A stretch of 64,000 bases of DNA from JAAYZM01 sp964510785 (GTDB lineage Bacteria > Actinomycetota > Actinomycetes > Actinomycetales > Cellulomonadaceae): assembly GCA_964510785.1 (NCBI GenBank), contig CAZECM010000003.1, positions 22,118 to 86,117 of the forward strand, read 5' to 3'. Below, piece after piece: positions 17,055 through 25,031 of the stretch. A program made the translations under genes and the position numbers. Every line of letters begins with the position of its first letter. Within the stretch, counting starts at the first letter, position 1. The notes beneath the pieces are model-generated. The model saw nothing but the letters and a program-made list of their open reading frames with translations, did not search any database and was not told where the DNA came from.

Positions 17055-17116
17055 ACCTTCTGGGTTCGGTCAGCGTGGTGCTTCCCGTCAGCCGGCGGCA
17101 GTGGGATCGTCGAGGT

Positions 17117-17440
17117 ATGTGTCGAAACATCACCGTCCTGCGCGGGCTCGAACCGCCGGCAACCACCGACGAGATCGAAGCCGCCGCGGCGCAGTACGTC
17201 CGCAAGGTCACTGGAATCACGCGGGTCACCGATGTGACCCGGGAAGCGTTCGACAAGGCTGTCGCGGCCGTGGCAGCTGCGACGGCCCAGGCGCTTGCCG
17301 ACCTGCCCGAGCGCCGGAGTGCACCGTCAACGGTGCCGCCGCTGCGCCGCGAGGAGGTTGCTGCGCGTGTCGCAGCCCGCCAGGCCGCGCGGGAGGAGCA
17401 CGAACGCCTGCACGAGCAGGGCGTCCCACACCGCCACTGA
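17117..17440 (+). CDS. DUF2277 family protein
   Basis: A 107-residue protein starting MCRNITVLRGLEPPATTDEIEAAA, the characteristic N-terminus of DUF2277 (MCRNI plus PPAT). The middle QYVRKVTGITRVT is also conserved. The tail is a basic/acidic helix. The function of the family is unknown; the invariant N-terminal Cys-Arg-Asn may matter. It lies alone between a lipoprotein gene and a degraded gene. Confidence 0.85.
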   Translation: MCRNITVLRGLEPPATTDEIEAAAAQYVRKVTGITRVTDVTREAFDKAVAAVAAATAQALADLPERRSAPSTVPPLRREEVAARVAARQAAREEHERLHEQGVPHRH

Positions 17441-17450
17441 TGGCCGTGCG

Positions 17451-17902
17451 TCAGCGGGCCGACGGAGCAGCGAGCTTGCGGCCGCGGTAGGAGGTGCCGC
17501 TCTTCGTTATGGTCCAGCGGGCCCAGTGCTTGGGGGGAGAGCTTCATCGGGAGCGGCGCCTGGAGCCACGACACCGCCTCGTCGTCGTCGGTGGCCTCGG
17601 GGAAGCTCAGGCTCAGGCCGAGGGAGACCTGGCCGTGGAATCAGCTTGGTGCCCGACGCGCCCAGTCGGATGCCGGCCGGCACCTCGAAGCGGCTCGGGA
17701 CCTGGGCCGTCGGTTCGAACGCTTCGGCGATGTGCGCGACCGTGCCGGGTGCTGGTTCGAGACCGGGGATGTCCGCGAAGGAGAAGTCGGCCCGTATCGG
17801 CCCGGGACGCGTGCACGTGGCGAGGAAGTCGCGCCACGACTCGACGGCCGTGCGAGTGCTCGTGCGGCCGAGGGGGTGCGCACCGCCGCTCGAGATCGGC
17901 AA
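17451..17902 (-). pseudogene. Frameshifted hypothetical gene
   Basis: A minus-strand protein can be followed through three frames. It starts near 17902 (PISSGGAHPLGRTSTRTAVE), runs to GTKLI near 17640, continues in another frame as HGQVSLGLSLSFPEATDDD, and after the run of six G at 17532-17537 continues in a third frame as KHWARWTITKSGTSYRGRK to a TGA at 17451-17453. Composition and codon pattern are coding-like in each piece. Two frameshifts in one gene suggest decay, although the homopolymer break could be a sequencing error. The family is not recognised. Confidence 0.55.
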
Positions 17903-18015
17903 CCCGTCGTAGGTGACTGTTGGCTGCCCCTCGTTTGCGCGGCCACGATGCCGGAGCGGTGTGGAGTGTGTCCACCACGTGTCCGCAGGCAGCCGGATCT
18001 GCCCCCTCTATCGCC

Positions 18016-18444
18016 TTAGAGTCGGAGGAGGGCCGCGGAGTGCTCGCTGGACACATCCTCGCGGTGAGCGTGACTCTCGGGCATCTCTCTCAACCTCTCT
18101 CGGCAGAGAGTCTCAGCCGCTGCGGCGTCGAGCATCCTGGCAAGACTCTCCGAGGCGCCAAAGAGGGTCGAAAGAGCGCTGAGGATCTCGTACTCCGACG
18201 TGCCGGCAGCTCGCCCTGCACAACTCACGCCTCCCGCGGCGAGAATGTACTGCACAGTATCTGGATTGAGGTCAGAGGGAGTCCACTCCATGACCTCCCC
18301 GACGAGCTCAAGGTAGCTGGCCTCGCCGACGGTGCACTCCGGGCAGTAGCTCGGCGGCGCCGGAGTGCAGCCGACGAGGGCGACAGCTCCAGCAAGAACC
18401 AGGCCTGTTGCCGTGCTCGCGCGCGAGTTCAGCCAGGTCACCAT
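18016..18444 (-). CDS. Putative lipoprotein
   Basis: A 142-residue protein with a signal sequence and lipobox LVGC (about 23-26), followed by a short, Cys-rich region (CPECTVG) and a helical domain. The extra Cys residues could form disulfides outside the cell. No known family. It lies just downstream of the PD-(D/E)XK-like gene on the same strand but with a gap of 64 nt, so cotranscription is uncertain. Confidence 0.6.
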   Translation of the reverse strand: MVTWLNSRASTATGLVLAGAVALVGCTPAPPSYCPECTVGEASYLELVGEVMEWTPSDLNPDTVQYILAAGGVSCAGRAAGTSEYEILSALSTLFGASESLARMLDAAAAETLCRERLREMPESHAHREDVSSEHSAALLRL

Positions 18445-18508
18445 CCCAGGACCATAGGGCCTGGGGGTCTAGCTGGCACGTCTGATCGCGTCCTTCTGCT
18501 GGTGCGAC

Positions 18509-19915
18509 TCACGGTGACACGGTCGGATTGCTGGTCTCCGTGTGAGATGGAGCAACGCCCTCGCTGTTGGTGGACTCGTCGTCCTGAGAGGACAGTGCTG
18601 TCGAGACCAGGTCTGGTGCCACGGAGGTGTCTTCCGTCGAGATGACTTCCGCGTCGGTGCGCAGCCGGGGCGGAGCTGGTGCCCAGGCTTTGAGGTTCTG
18701 CACGACGTCGGCGTAGAACGAGTCGATTCCTGCCAGCACCGAGTCGATGAAGCTGCCACGACCTCGGCCCCGCTTGGTCCCCATCGGGCTGGTCAGAGCG
18801 ATCCGGAACGAGCGCAGGTCTCGTGATGGGTCCGCGACCAGAGAGCCGGGACTCTCCCGCACGGTGCTCAGGAGCTCGGCAGCGCCGGGTCCCCGCTCGC
18901 GAGCCGCCCGCGCCTCGACCCGGAGTGCGTCTGGTGCGTTCTTCAACTGGCGGAGGAGCCAGTTGACCCGAGTCGTTGAACGCCCCTCGCGAGGTGCGTC
19001 GATGTCGAGGTGGCACGTGACTGTCCCGGCCCGTAAGTCGGCCGTCACGACAATGTCACCCGCCGTGGCCGGAATCCTGATCGCACCCGCGAACTGACCG
19101 TTCTTGACAAGGCTCGAGACGAGCCCTTGCATCCGAGAGGCGGGCTCCGCGAGCTCCTTGCGCGTGAGTGCAGGCGTCACCTCGGTGCCGAGCTGGCGCC
19201 CCAGGTTGAGGCAGGCGTAGCGGAGCAAGGCGTCGAATCGAGCCGAGACTTCCTTGGCGCCGGGGTCTGTCGCACGCACAGTCCCCGCCCGCACGGCGTC
19301 CCTCACGCTCACCCAGTGAGCGCCCATGTCGTTGAACTCCATGGCGCCCGACTTGGGATGCTCCAGGTACCTGATGAGCTCCCCGAGGATCCACGCCTGG
19401 TCAGGATCTGCGACGCCTCGGAACTCCTTCTGCATCACGGCATCTGAGAGGACCTTGGTCCACGAGAGGTGGTGGAGGCTGACCTTGCGCAGCTTGCGCC
19501 TGTCGACTGCCGTCGGATGTTGACCGGCGACTGGCGGGATCTCGTTGGAGATCGTGAGGACTGCGTCGAACCCTTCGTCACGCGCAATGTCGAGGTAGTT
19601 CTCGATCTGCTCAGCCTTGAGAATGTTCTCTCCCGTCTTGACTTCGACCAGCGCGGTCCATGACTTCTGACCCCGTTTCGCCCGGATCAGTCCGTCGGGG
19701 AAGAGCTTTCTGTCTCCCACCACGAACGGCACCTCGACGTAGGTCTCGAGTCTGCCCACCGGGGCGCCAAGCGGCTTCGTGAGGGCGCGTCCGAACTCGG
19801 TGACGGAGGACATCACAGCAAGGAGAGCAGACGTCGCTCGTCGTTCCTGCTCTTCTGCACCATTGATACCGGACGTCGGGATCAGGCGAGCCTCGTGCCA
19901 GGATTCTTCAGCCAT
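18509..19915 (-). CDS. PD-(D/E)XK nuclease-like protein
   Basis: A 468-residue protein. The N-terminal about 130 residues carry a PD-(D/E)XK-type signature: D74 in FPDGLI, E91-V-K93 in WTALVEVKTG, and Q103 in AEQIENYLDIA, the spacing expected for a restriction-endonuclease-like fold. A middle region (about 180-300) and a region rich in basic residues follow, ending in an acidic, Ser/Thr-rich, probably disordered tail from about 410. No methyltransferase is adjacent, so it is not an ordinary restriction enzyme. Possible roles are DNA repair or defence; homologues are annotated only as hypothetical to my knowledge. Confidence 0.65.
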   Translation of the reverse strand: MAEESWHEARLIPTSGINGAEEQERRATSALLAVMSSVTEFGRALTKPLGAPVGRLETYVEVPFVVGDRKLFPDGLIRAKRGQKSWTALVEVKTGENILKAEQIENYLDIARDEGFDAVLTISNEIPPVAGQHPTAVDRRKLRKVSLHHLSWTKVLSDAVMQKEFRGVADPDQAWILGELIRYLEHPKSGAMEFNDMGAHWVSVRDAVRAGTVRATDPGAKEVSARFDALLRYACLNLGRQLGTEVTPALTRKELAEPASRMQGLVSSLVKNGQFAGAIRIPATAGDIVVTADLRAGTVTCHLDIDAPREGRSTTRVNWLLRQLKNAPDALRVEARAARERGPGAAELLSTVRESPGSLVADPSRDLRSFRIALTSPMGTKRGRGRGSFIDSVLAGIDSFYADVVQNLKAWAPAPPRLRTDAEVISTEDTSVAPDLVSTALSSQDDESTNSEGVAPSHTETSNPTVSP

Positions 19916-20011
19916 CTCATCTCCTTCGATGAGTTTGTCCTCTAGCGGCTATCGGCACACCTGAGATTGATCATGAGCAACGCCGAGTTCGCGAAGTGAG
20001 AGCATCGGTGC

Positions 20012-20335
20012 ATGGACTGGGGCGCGGCGGCAGGGCATCTTGCGGGACCTGGGTGAGCCGGCCGGGGGAGGTCCGGTGGGCTGGCTCCTGCTCGCCGTGT
20101 TCTTCGGCCTGCCGGTCGCCGTGCAGATCGCGGCCGTCCGGGTGCAGGGGCGTGCGCTGTTGGTCCCCGTACGTCTCTGGCTCGTACCCGTCTGCCGGGG
20201 ATCCTCTACTACGCCACTGAGTGGTGGGCCAACCCCGGGATGCAAGGAGTCGCCATCCTCGCGCTGCCCGTAGTGCTCGGGTGGATCGCGCTCGCCTTCA
20301 TCGCGCGGCGTGAGGCTGGAGGTGACAGATCCTAG
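20012..20335 (+). pseudogene. Decayed copy of the small membrane protein gene at 20829-21158
   Basis: This segment aligns along its whole length with the intact 109-residue gene at 20829, including about 20 bp before the ATG (GAGAGCATCGG against GGGAGCATCGG) and the start ATGGACTGGGGCGCGG. It contains small deletions after codon 6 and near 20196, so the frame is broken twice; internal pieces such as VFFGLPVAVQIAAV can still be read. It is a tandem duplicate separated from the good copy by the YCII-like gene. Confidence 0.8.
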
Positions 20336-20338
20336 CTT

Positions 20339-20665
20339 TCAGAAGAGCTCGCGCAGCTCCTGGTCGCAGCGGCACGCCGCAGCGACCTTCGCGGCCCACT
20401 GCTCGGCCTCGCTCCGCGTGCCCACCTCGATCACGGTCATCCCGCCGTCGAGGTCGCGGGTCTGCGGGTACGTGCCCTGCGTGACGGTCCCGTCGGCGGC
20501 GACCAGGACGGGCGGGACGCTCTCGTCGAGACCACCGGCGGAGCGGAGGACCCCTGCCGCCACCATGTCGTCGACCACGGCGTTCGCGGCGCGAGCTACC
20601 TCCGGCAGGTCCTCGGCTGAGACCTGCATCGCGGCACTGGGGAAGGAGATCAGGTACTGCGGCAT
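20339..20665 (-). CDS. YCII-related domain protein
   Basis: A 108-residue protein of the YCII-like alpha/beta-barrel family: MPQYLISFPSAAM at the start, a middle GLDESVPPVLVAADGTV and GGMTVIEVGTRSEAEQWAAKVAAACRCDQELREL at the end. Family members include putative dehydratase-like or sigma-factor-associated small proteins; the function here is unknown. The ATG at 20665 gives the expected family length. It lies between the two copies of the duplicated membrane protein gene, on the opposite strand. Confidence 0.75.
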   Translation of the reverse strand: MPQYLISFPSAAMQVSAEDLPEVARAANAVVDDMVAAGVLRSAGGLDESVPPVLVAADGTVTQGTYPQTRDLDGGMTVIEVGTRSEAEQWAAKVAAACRCDQELRELF

Positions 20666-20828
20666 CGGCACGCTCCCTCGTCGACAACCGGGTCGGGCGG
20701 CTGCCCGCCCCCATGAAACTCCTCGGCTCGGCGCGGACACAAGGTGGGCGGCGCAGAGGACGTGAACCTTCCGTGCAGCTCTGCCCCGACGGGACGTCAC
20801 CCGACGCGCGGAGTGGGAGCATCGGCAC

Positions 20829-21158
20829 ATGGACTGGGGCGCGGTGGTCGAGGGCATCTCGCGGGACCTGGGTGAGTTCGCCGGGGGAGACCCGGTGGGT
20901 TGGTTCATGCTCGTCGGGTTCTTCGGCCTGCCGATCGCCGTTGTGGTCGCGACCATCCGGACGAGCAGGCGTGCGCTGTGGTTCCCCGCGGTCCTATGGC
21001 TCGTGCCGGTATGTACGGTGGTCCTCTACTACGGCACCGGGTGGTGGGCCGACCCCGGGATGCAGGGGATCGTCATCCTCGCGCTTCCCGTCATGCTGGG
21101 CTGGATCGCGCTGGCCGTGATCGCGCGACCGCGGGCAGTCGCGAGCGCTGTGAGCTAG
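20829..21158 (+). CDS. Small membrane protein
   Basis: A 109-residue protein with three predicted membrane helices (about 25-46, 52-72 and 80-102), starting MDWGAVVEGISRDLGEF. No known family; possibly a superinfection or envelope accessory protein, but that is a guess. A broken duplicate lies upstream at 20012-20335. Its TAG stop (21156-21158) overlaps the stop of the convergent winged-helix gene in the palindrome CTAG. Confidence 0.7.
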   Translation: MDWGAVVEGISRDLGEFAGGDPVGWFMLVGFFGLPIAVVVATIRTSRRALWFPAVLWLVPVCTVVLYYGTGWWADPGMQGIVILALPVMLGWIALAVIARPRAVASAVS

Positions 21159-22261
21159 GCGGTCTCTAGCCTCAGCTCGAGCTCGCGGGCGAGGGTCTCC
21201 GCGAGCCGGCGCGCCTTGGCCTCGAGGGCGGTGGTCGGTGCGGGGCCCGCCTCGGCGAACCAGCTCACCGTCAGGTCTCGTCCGCTGATGCGCCACGTAC
21301 CGGTCATGACGCCCCGCCGGACGACGAGGTTGGCTCCCTTGCTCGCGAGGGCGCGGCGCCCGGGCGCGACGATGCGTGAGTCGGCGGTGCCCGGGCCTAG
21401 CACCCACGGGTCGAACCCGGGGAGGAGCGCGATGGAGTCCGACGGCTCGGTTGCCGCGATCTCGCCGAGATCGGCAGTGCGTACGTACGCGGTCACGCCG
21501 CCGATGGACACCTCGGTGACCTCGTCGCCCAGGTCGGCCAGCCAGTCCAGGACCTGGCGCCGGCGCACACCGAGCCCCTCGGTGAGCCAGTAAGCGAGGT
21601 TGTCGACGGTGGCCGGGGCGTACGCACCCAGGTAGTGGGCCACGGCGCGCGGACCTGCGTCGTCGGCGTCGGGCAGTCCCGGCCAACGGGGGTCGCAGCG
21701 CAGGAGCCGGAACGTCGACTGGCCGTCGCGCTGTGGACCGAAGCAGATGTCGCCCCACCAGTGCAGCGGCTTGTAGAGCGTGTCCGAGCCGGCACCCGTC
21801 GCCCCTGTCTCGAGGTGCCGCAGGGCGGGAATCCCCAGCAGGTGGTCACGGATCTCGCCGCGAGCTCTTGGCCCGTCCGCAAGGAAGGTGCGCACCGCGT
21901 CGCGGAACGGTCCCCAGTCCTCGATAGCGAAGCCGCCCTGCTGCTGGTACCGCGGCTTCTCCCAGATCCGGGTGGCCGCGCGCACGGACAGCACCGCCGC
22001 GCCGATCTCCGGGGTGAACACGTACGAGCCGCCGCGGAAGGCATAGCTGCGGATGACCTCGCCGTCGGCCAAGGCCTGCTCGAGCCCGCCGGGTTCCGGG
22101 GTGGCCTGCCGCACGCGGACCACGAGGTCGGCGGCGTCGGCGGGCCAGCCGCGCAGCGCGACGACGCCGCGCACGACGTCGACGACGGAGGTGCCCGACG
22201 GCGGGACCAGACCGTGCTGGTGCAGCCGCCAGGCCAAGGTCTGCGCGCCGGCGAGCTCCAT
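21155..22261 (-). CDS. Winged-helix DNA glycosylase-like protein (YcaQ/AlkZ family, HTH_42)
   Basis: A 368-residue protein of the winged-helix DNA-binding family related to AlkZ and YcaQ, glycosylases that unhook DNA interstrand crosslinks. Features include the N-terminal AQTLAWRLHQHGL, the region with ATRIWEKPRYQQQGG, a WWGDICFGPQR segment, and the family signature LLPGFDPWVLGPG near 275-287. The catalytic Gln motif of AlkZ cannot be assigned with certainty, so glycosylase activity is probable rather than shown. It shares a CTAG stop with the convergent small gene. Confidence 0.75.
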   Translation of the reverse strand: MELAGAQTLAWRLHQHGLVPPSGTSVVDVVRGVVALRGWPADAADLVVRVRQATPEPGGLEQALADGEVIRSYAFRGGSYVFTPEIGAAVLSVRAATRIWEKPRYQQQGGFAIEDWGPFRDAVRTFLADGPRARGEIRDHLLGIPALRHLETGATGAGSDTLYKPLHWWGDICFGPQRDGQSTFRLLRCDPRWPGLPDADDAGPRAVAHYLGAYAPATVDNLAYWLTEGLGVRRRQVLDWLADLGDEVTEVSIGGVTAYVRTADLGEIAATEPSDSIALLPGFDPWVLGPGTADSRIVAPGRRALASKGANLVVRRGVMTGTWRISGRDLTVSWFAEAGPAPTTALEAKARRLAETLARELELRLETA

Positions 22262-22305
22262 CCGCCCAGGCTAGAGCGCGCCGCCGCCGTCAGCCCGTCG
22301 TCAGG

Positions 22306-24453
22306 TCAGCCCGCCAGCACGACGAGCCGCTGCGTGGCCCGGGTCATCGCGACGTACCGGTCGACGGCGCCTGCGACGTCGGGGCCGAAGCGCTCGGGGT
22401 GCACGAGGACCACGAGGTCGAACTCGAGTCCCTTCGCGAGTTCCGGGGAGAGCGAGCGAACCCGCGGGCGCTCGACGAAGACTGGGTCGCCGATGACGCA
22501 CGCCGTGCCCTCGTCGTGGGCGTCGAGCCACGTCTCGAGGATCGTGTCGAGGTCCGACGGCGCGGCGTGGGTGACTCCGATCCCCGTGCTCCGGACCGAG
22601 GTCGGCACGTTGGCGTCCGGCAGCGCCTCGCGGATCACGGGCTCCGCTTCCGCCATGACCTCGCTCGGGGTGCGGTAGTTGATGCCGAGCGTCGCGACGC
22701 GCACCGCAGGCAGACCCACGCGCTCGAGCCGGTCGGCCCACGGCTCGGGGAAGCCCGCACGTGCCTGGGCACGATCGCCCACCACGGTGAACGAGCCCGA
22801 GGGGCAGCGCCGGCGCAGCATCTGCCACTGCGCGTCGCTCAGCTCCTGGGCCTCGTCCACGATGATGTGGGCGAACGGGCCGGCGAGCGGGTCCGTTCGC
22901 GCGGGGGTCTGCGCCGACTCGTCGTCGAGGGCCGTACGCAGGTCCTCGCCGCGCAGCATCGACATGACGAGCATCTCCGAGTCGTCGTTCGCCAGGAGGT
23001 GCTCGACCACGTCGTTCATACGTGCCCGCTCGGCGGCGAGCCACGCCTCGCTCTGGCGTCGGCGTCGCGAACCGTCCGGGTCACCGAGCCGGTCACGGGC
23101 GGCGTCGAGGAGCGGCAGGTCGCTCACGGTCCACGCGTCGGCGTCGTCGCGCTGCAGGGCGCGGACCTCCTCGGCGGTCAGCGACGGCGCGCACCGGCGC
23201 AGGTACGCCGGGACGGACCACAGGTCCGCCACGAGGTCGCTCGCCTCGACGAGCGGCCACGCGCGGTTGAGCGACTCCGAGAGCTCCCGATGGTGCTGGA
23301 GCGCCCCTCGCACCTGGGCTGCGGAGACGTCCGCGTCCGTCTCGTGCTTGTCCGTGAGGATCGTGAGCAGCACCGCCCACACGTCGTCGCGCGCCTCGTT
23401 GTGGGGCGTGCCCGGCTCCGGTGCGTCGAACGCCTCGGCCCAGTCCTCGGTGCTCAACCACACCTCGGCCCAGGGCGTCTCGACGAGCAGCCCCTCGGTG
23501 GGGGGTCGCTCGTAGAAGCGCACCGCGGCGTCGACGGCGTCGACCAGCCTGAGGGAGGACTTGAGCCGCGCCACGCCGTCGTCGGCCTCGATCCCCGCCC
23601 GTGCGCCCTCCGGGACGAGATCGCGCAGCGTGGCCATGCGCACGCCCTCCTCACCGAGGTTGGGCAGCACGTCGGCCACGTAGGCGAGGTAGGGCTCGTG
23701 GGGGCCGACGACCAGGACGCCGCCCCGCTCCGCTTCGAGCAACGGGTCGGCGTAGAGCAGGTACGCGGCGCGGTGCAGCGCGACGACCGTCTTGCCCGTA
23801 CCCGGCCCGCCGTCGACCACGAGTGCGCCGCGCGCGTCCGCTCGGACGATCGCGTCCTGGTCCGCGGCGATCGTGGCGAGCACGTCGCGCATGCGCGCCG
23901 AGCGGCTCGCGCCGAGGCTCGCGACGAACGAGGACTGGTCGTCGAGCGTCGCGGTGTCCGCGAGGGCTTCGGGGCTGAACGCCTCGTCCCAGTAGTCGCG
24001 GACGAGGCCGCCCTCCCAGCGGTAGCGGCGTCGGGTCACGAGACCCAGGGGGTGGGCGTGGGTCGCGGCGAAGAACGGTTCGGCCGCGGGCGCCCGCCAG
24101 TCCGTGAGCAGGCGGTGGCCGTCGACGTCCGTGAGGCCGAGCCGCCCGACGTACTCGATCGAGCCGCCCGGGCGCACCATGCGACCCAGGCACAGGTCGA
24201 GCCCGAAGCGCCGCAGCGTACGCAGCCGCGAGCTCAGGCGGTGCACCTCCTGGTCCCGTTCGAGGGCTGCCTGCCCGGAGCCCGCAGGTGCCCGACGCTG
24301 CGCATCGAGACGCTCGGTGAGGACGGCCAGGTGGTGCTCGATGGCGCGGCCCATCGCGGCGAAGTGCTCGACGTCCGCCGCGACGTGCGCGGGGGAGGCC
24401 TTGGCGGCGAGGTGGTCGGGAAGGGCGAAGGGGTGCGACGTGGGGGCAGTCAT
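22306..24453 (-). CDS. helR: HelR-type RNA polymerase-recycling motor ATPase
   Basis: A 715-residue UvrD/Rep-like ATPase of the HelD family. Walker A is GGPGTGKT at 215-222; IIVDEAQELSDAQW is the Walker B box; the C-terminal YVAMTRATQRLVVL is the last helicase motif. The N-terminal coiled-coil arm (about 20-90) enters the secondary channel of RNA polymerase in relatives. HelR removes rifamycin-stalled RNA polymerase from DNA and gives rifamycin tolerance in actinobacteria. The ATG at 24453 is preferred over the longer open frame because MTAPTSHPFALPDHLAAKAS is family-like and the rifamycin-associated element lies just upstream. Confidence 0.85.
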   Translation of the reverse strand: MTAPTSHPFALPDHLAAKASPAHVAADVEHFAAMGRAIEHHLAVLTERLDAQRRAPAGSGQAALERDQEVHRLSSRLRTLRRFGLDLCLGRMVRPGGSIEYVGRLGLTDVDGHRLLTDWRAPAAEPFFAATHAHPLGLVTRRRYRWEGGLVRDYWDEAFSPEALADTATLDDQSSFVASLGASRSARMRDVLATIAADQDAIVRADARGALVVDGGPGTGKTVVALHRAAYLLYADPLLEAERGGVLVVGPHEPYLAYVADVLPNLGEEGVRMATLRDLVPEGARAGIEADDGVARLKSSLRLVDAVDAAVRFYERPPTEGLLVETPWAEVWLSTEDWAEAFDAPEPGTPHNEARDDVWAVLLTILTDKHETDADVSAAQVRGALQHHRELSESLNRAWPLVEASDLVADLWSVPAYLRRCAPSLTAEEVRALQRDDADAWTVSDLPLLDAARDRLGDPDGSRRRRQSEAWLAAERARMNDVVEHLLANDDSEMLVMSMLRGEDLRTALDDESAQTPARTDPLAGPFAHIIVDEAQELSDAQWQMLRRRCPSGSFTVVGDRAQARAGFPEPWADRLERVGLPAVRVATLGINYRTPSEVMAEAEPVIREALPDANVPTSVRSTGIGVTHAAPSDLDTILETWLDAHDEGTACVIGDPVFVERPRVRSLSPELAKGLEFDLVVLVHPERFGPDVAGAVDRYVAMTRATQRLVVLAG

Positions 24454-24507
24454 GATCCTCAGCAGGCTCGGGTGCGGCGGCGCGAGCCACCGATTGTGCG
24501 CCCCGAG

Positions 24508-24530
24508 GGGGGCCTTGCGGCAAGACCCCC
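24508..24530 (-). promoter_or_regulatory. Rifamycin-associated element (RAE)
   Basis: An inverted repeat with 11-nt arms, GGGGGCCTTGC (24508-24518) and GCAAGACCCCC (24520-24530), one central G and one mismatch. It matches the known RAE, whose core is a CTTGCGGCAAG palindrome framed by G and C runs. It lies 55 nt upstream of the helR start, in the divergent interval shared with the DUF6054 gene. RAEs are needed for rifamycin-induced expression of resistance genes. Confidence 0.8.
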
Positions 24531-24588
24531 GGTGCGTTGTACGGTGGATACAGCAGGGGCCGACCGGTGGGGCGCTACGGTGTGCCCC

Positions 24589-24930
24589 ATGGCGTACGCG
24601 GAGCACGAGGTCACGGGGAACCTGGACGCGCTCGTCGCGCACCTGGACACCGTGATCTCCGGGGGCAGCATCACGGCACGGCTCGAGGCACGCTCCGAGC
24701 GGCAGCTCGGTGAGGCGCGCATGGTCGTGCTCGCCTATGAGCGGTACAGCGCGATCGGCGGCAACCGGCTCGGGCTCACGTTCAGCCTCCTCGCGGCCGG
24801 CGACCAGATCGCCGTCACGACCGTGACCTCGGGCGGCAGCCAGGCGATGTTCTTCAAGGTCAACACGTTCGGCGAGCAGGCGTTCCTCGACCGAGCAGTC
24901 GACGCGATCCGGAGCTTCGCCGGGGTGTGA
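24589..24930 (+). CDS. DUF6054 family protein
   Basis: A 113-residue protein: MAYAEHEVTGNLDALVAHLDTVISGGSI at the start, a central FSLLAAGDQIAVTTVTSGGSQAMFFKVN, and a closing helix EQAFLDRAVDAIRSF. It matches a small actinobacterial family of unknown function. It is divergent from helR and shares its intergenic region, including the RAE. TACGGT (24576-24581) seven nt before the ATG suggests a leaderless mRNA, since no Shine-Dalgarno sequence is present. Confidence 0.7.
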   Translation: MAYAEHEVTGNLDALVAHLDTVISGGSITARLEARSERQLGEARMVVLAYERYSAIGGNRLGLTFSLLAAGDQIAVTTVTSGGSQAMFFKVNTFGEQAFLDRAVDAIRSFAGV

Positions 24931-25031
24931 GCCGCCGCTCGTGCCGCGCGTCTGACCGTTGCACGCGGTACCGCTGCGGTCGCGTGCGGTCCGTGGGGCA
25001 GCCGGGCTCCTTGGTGGTGGCCGGCACGAAC

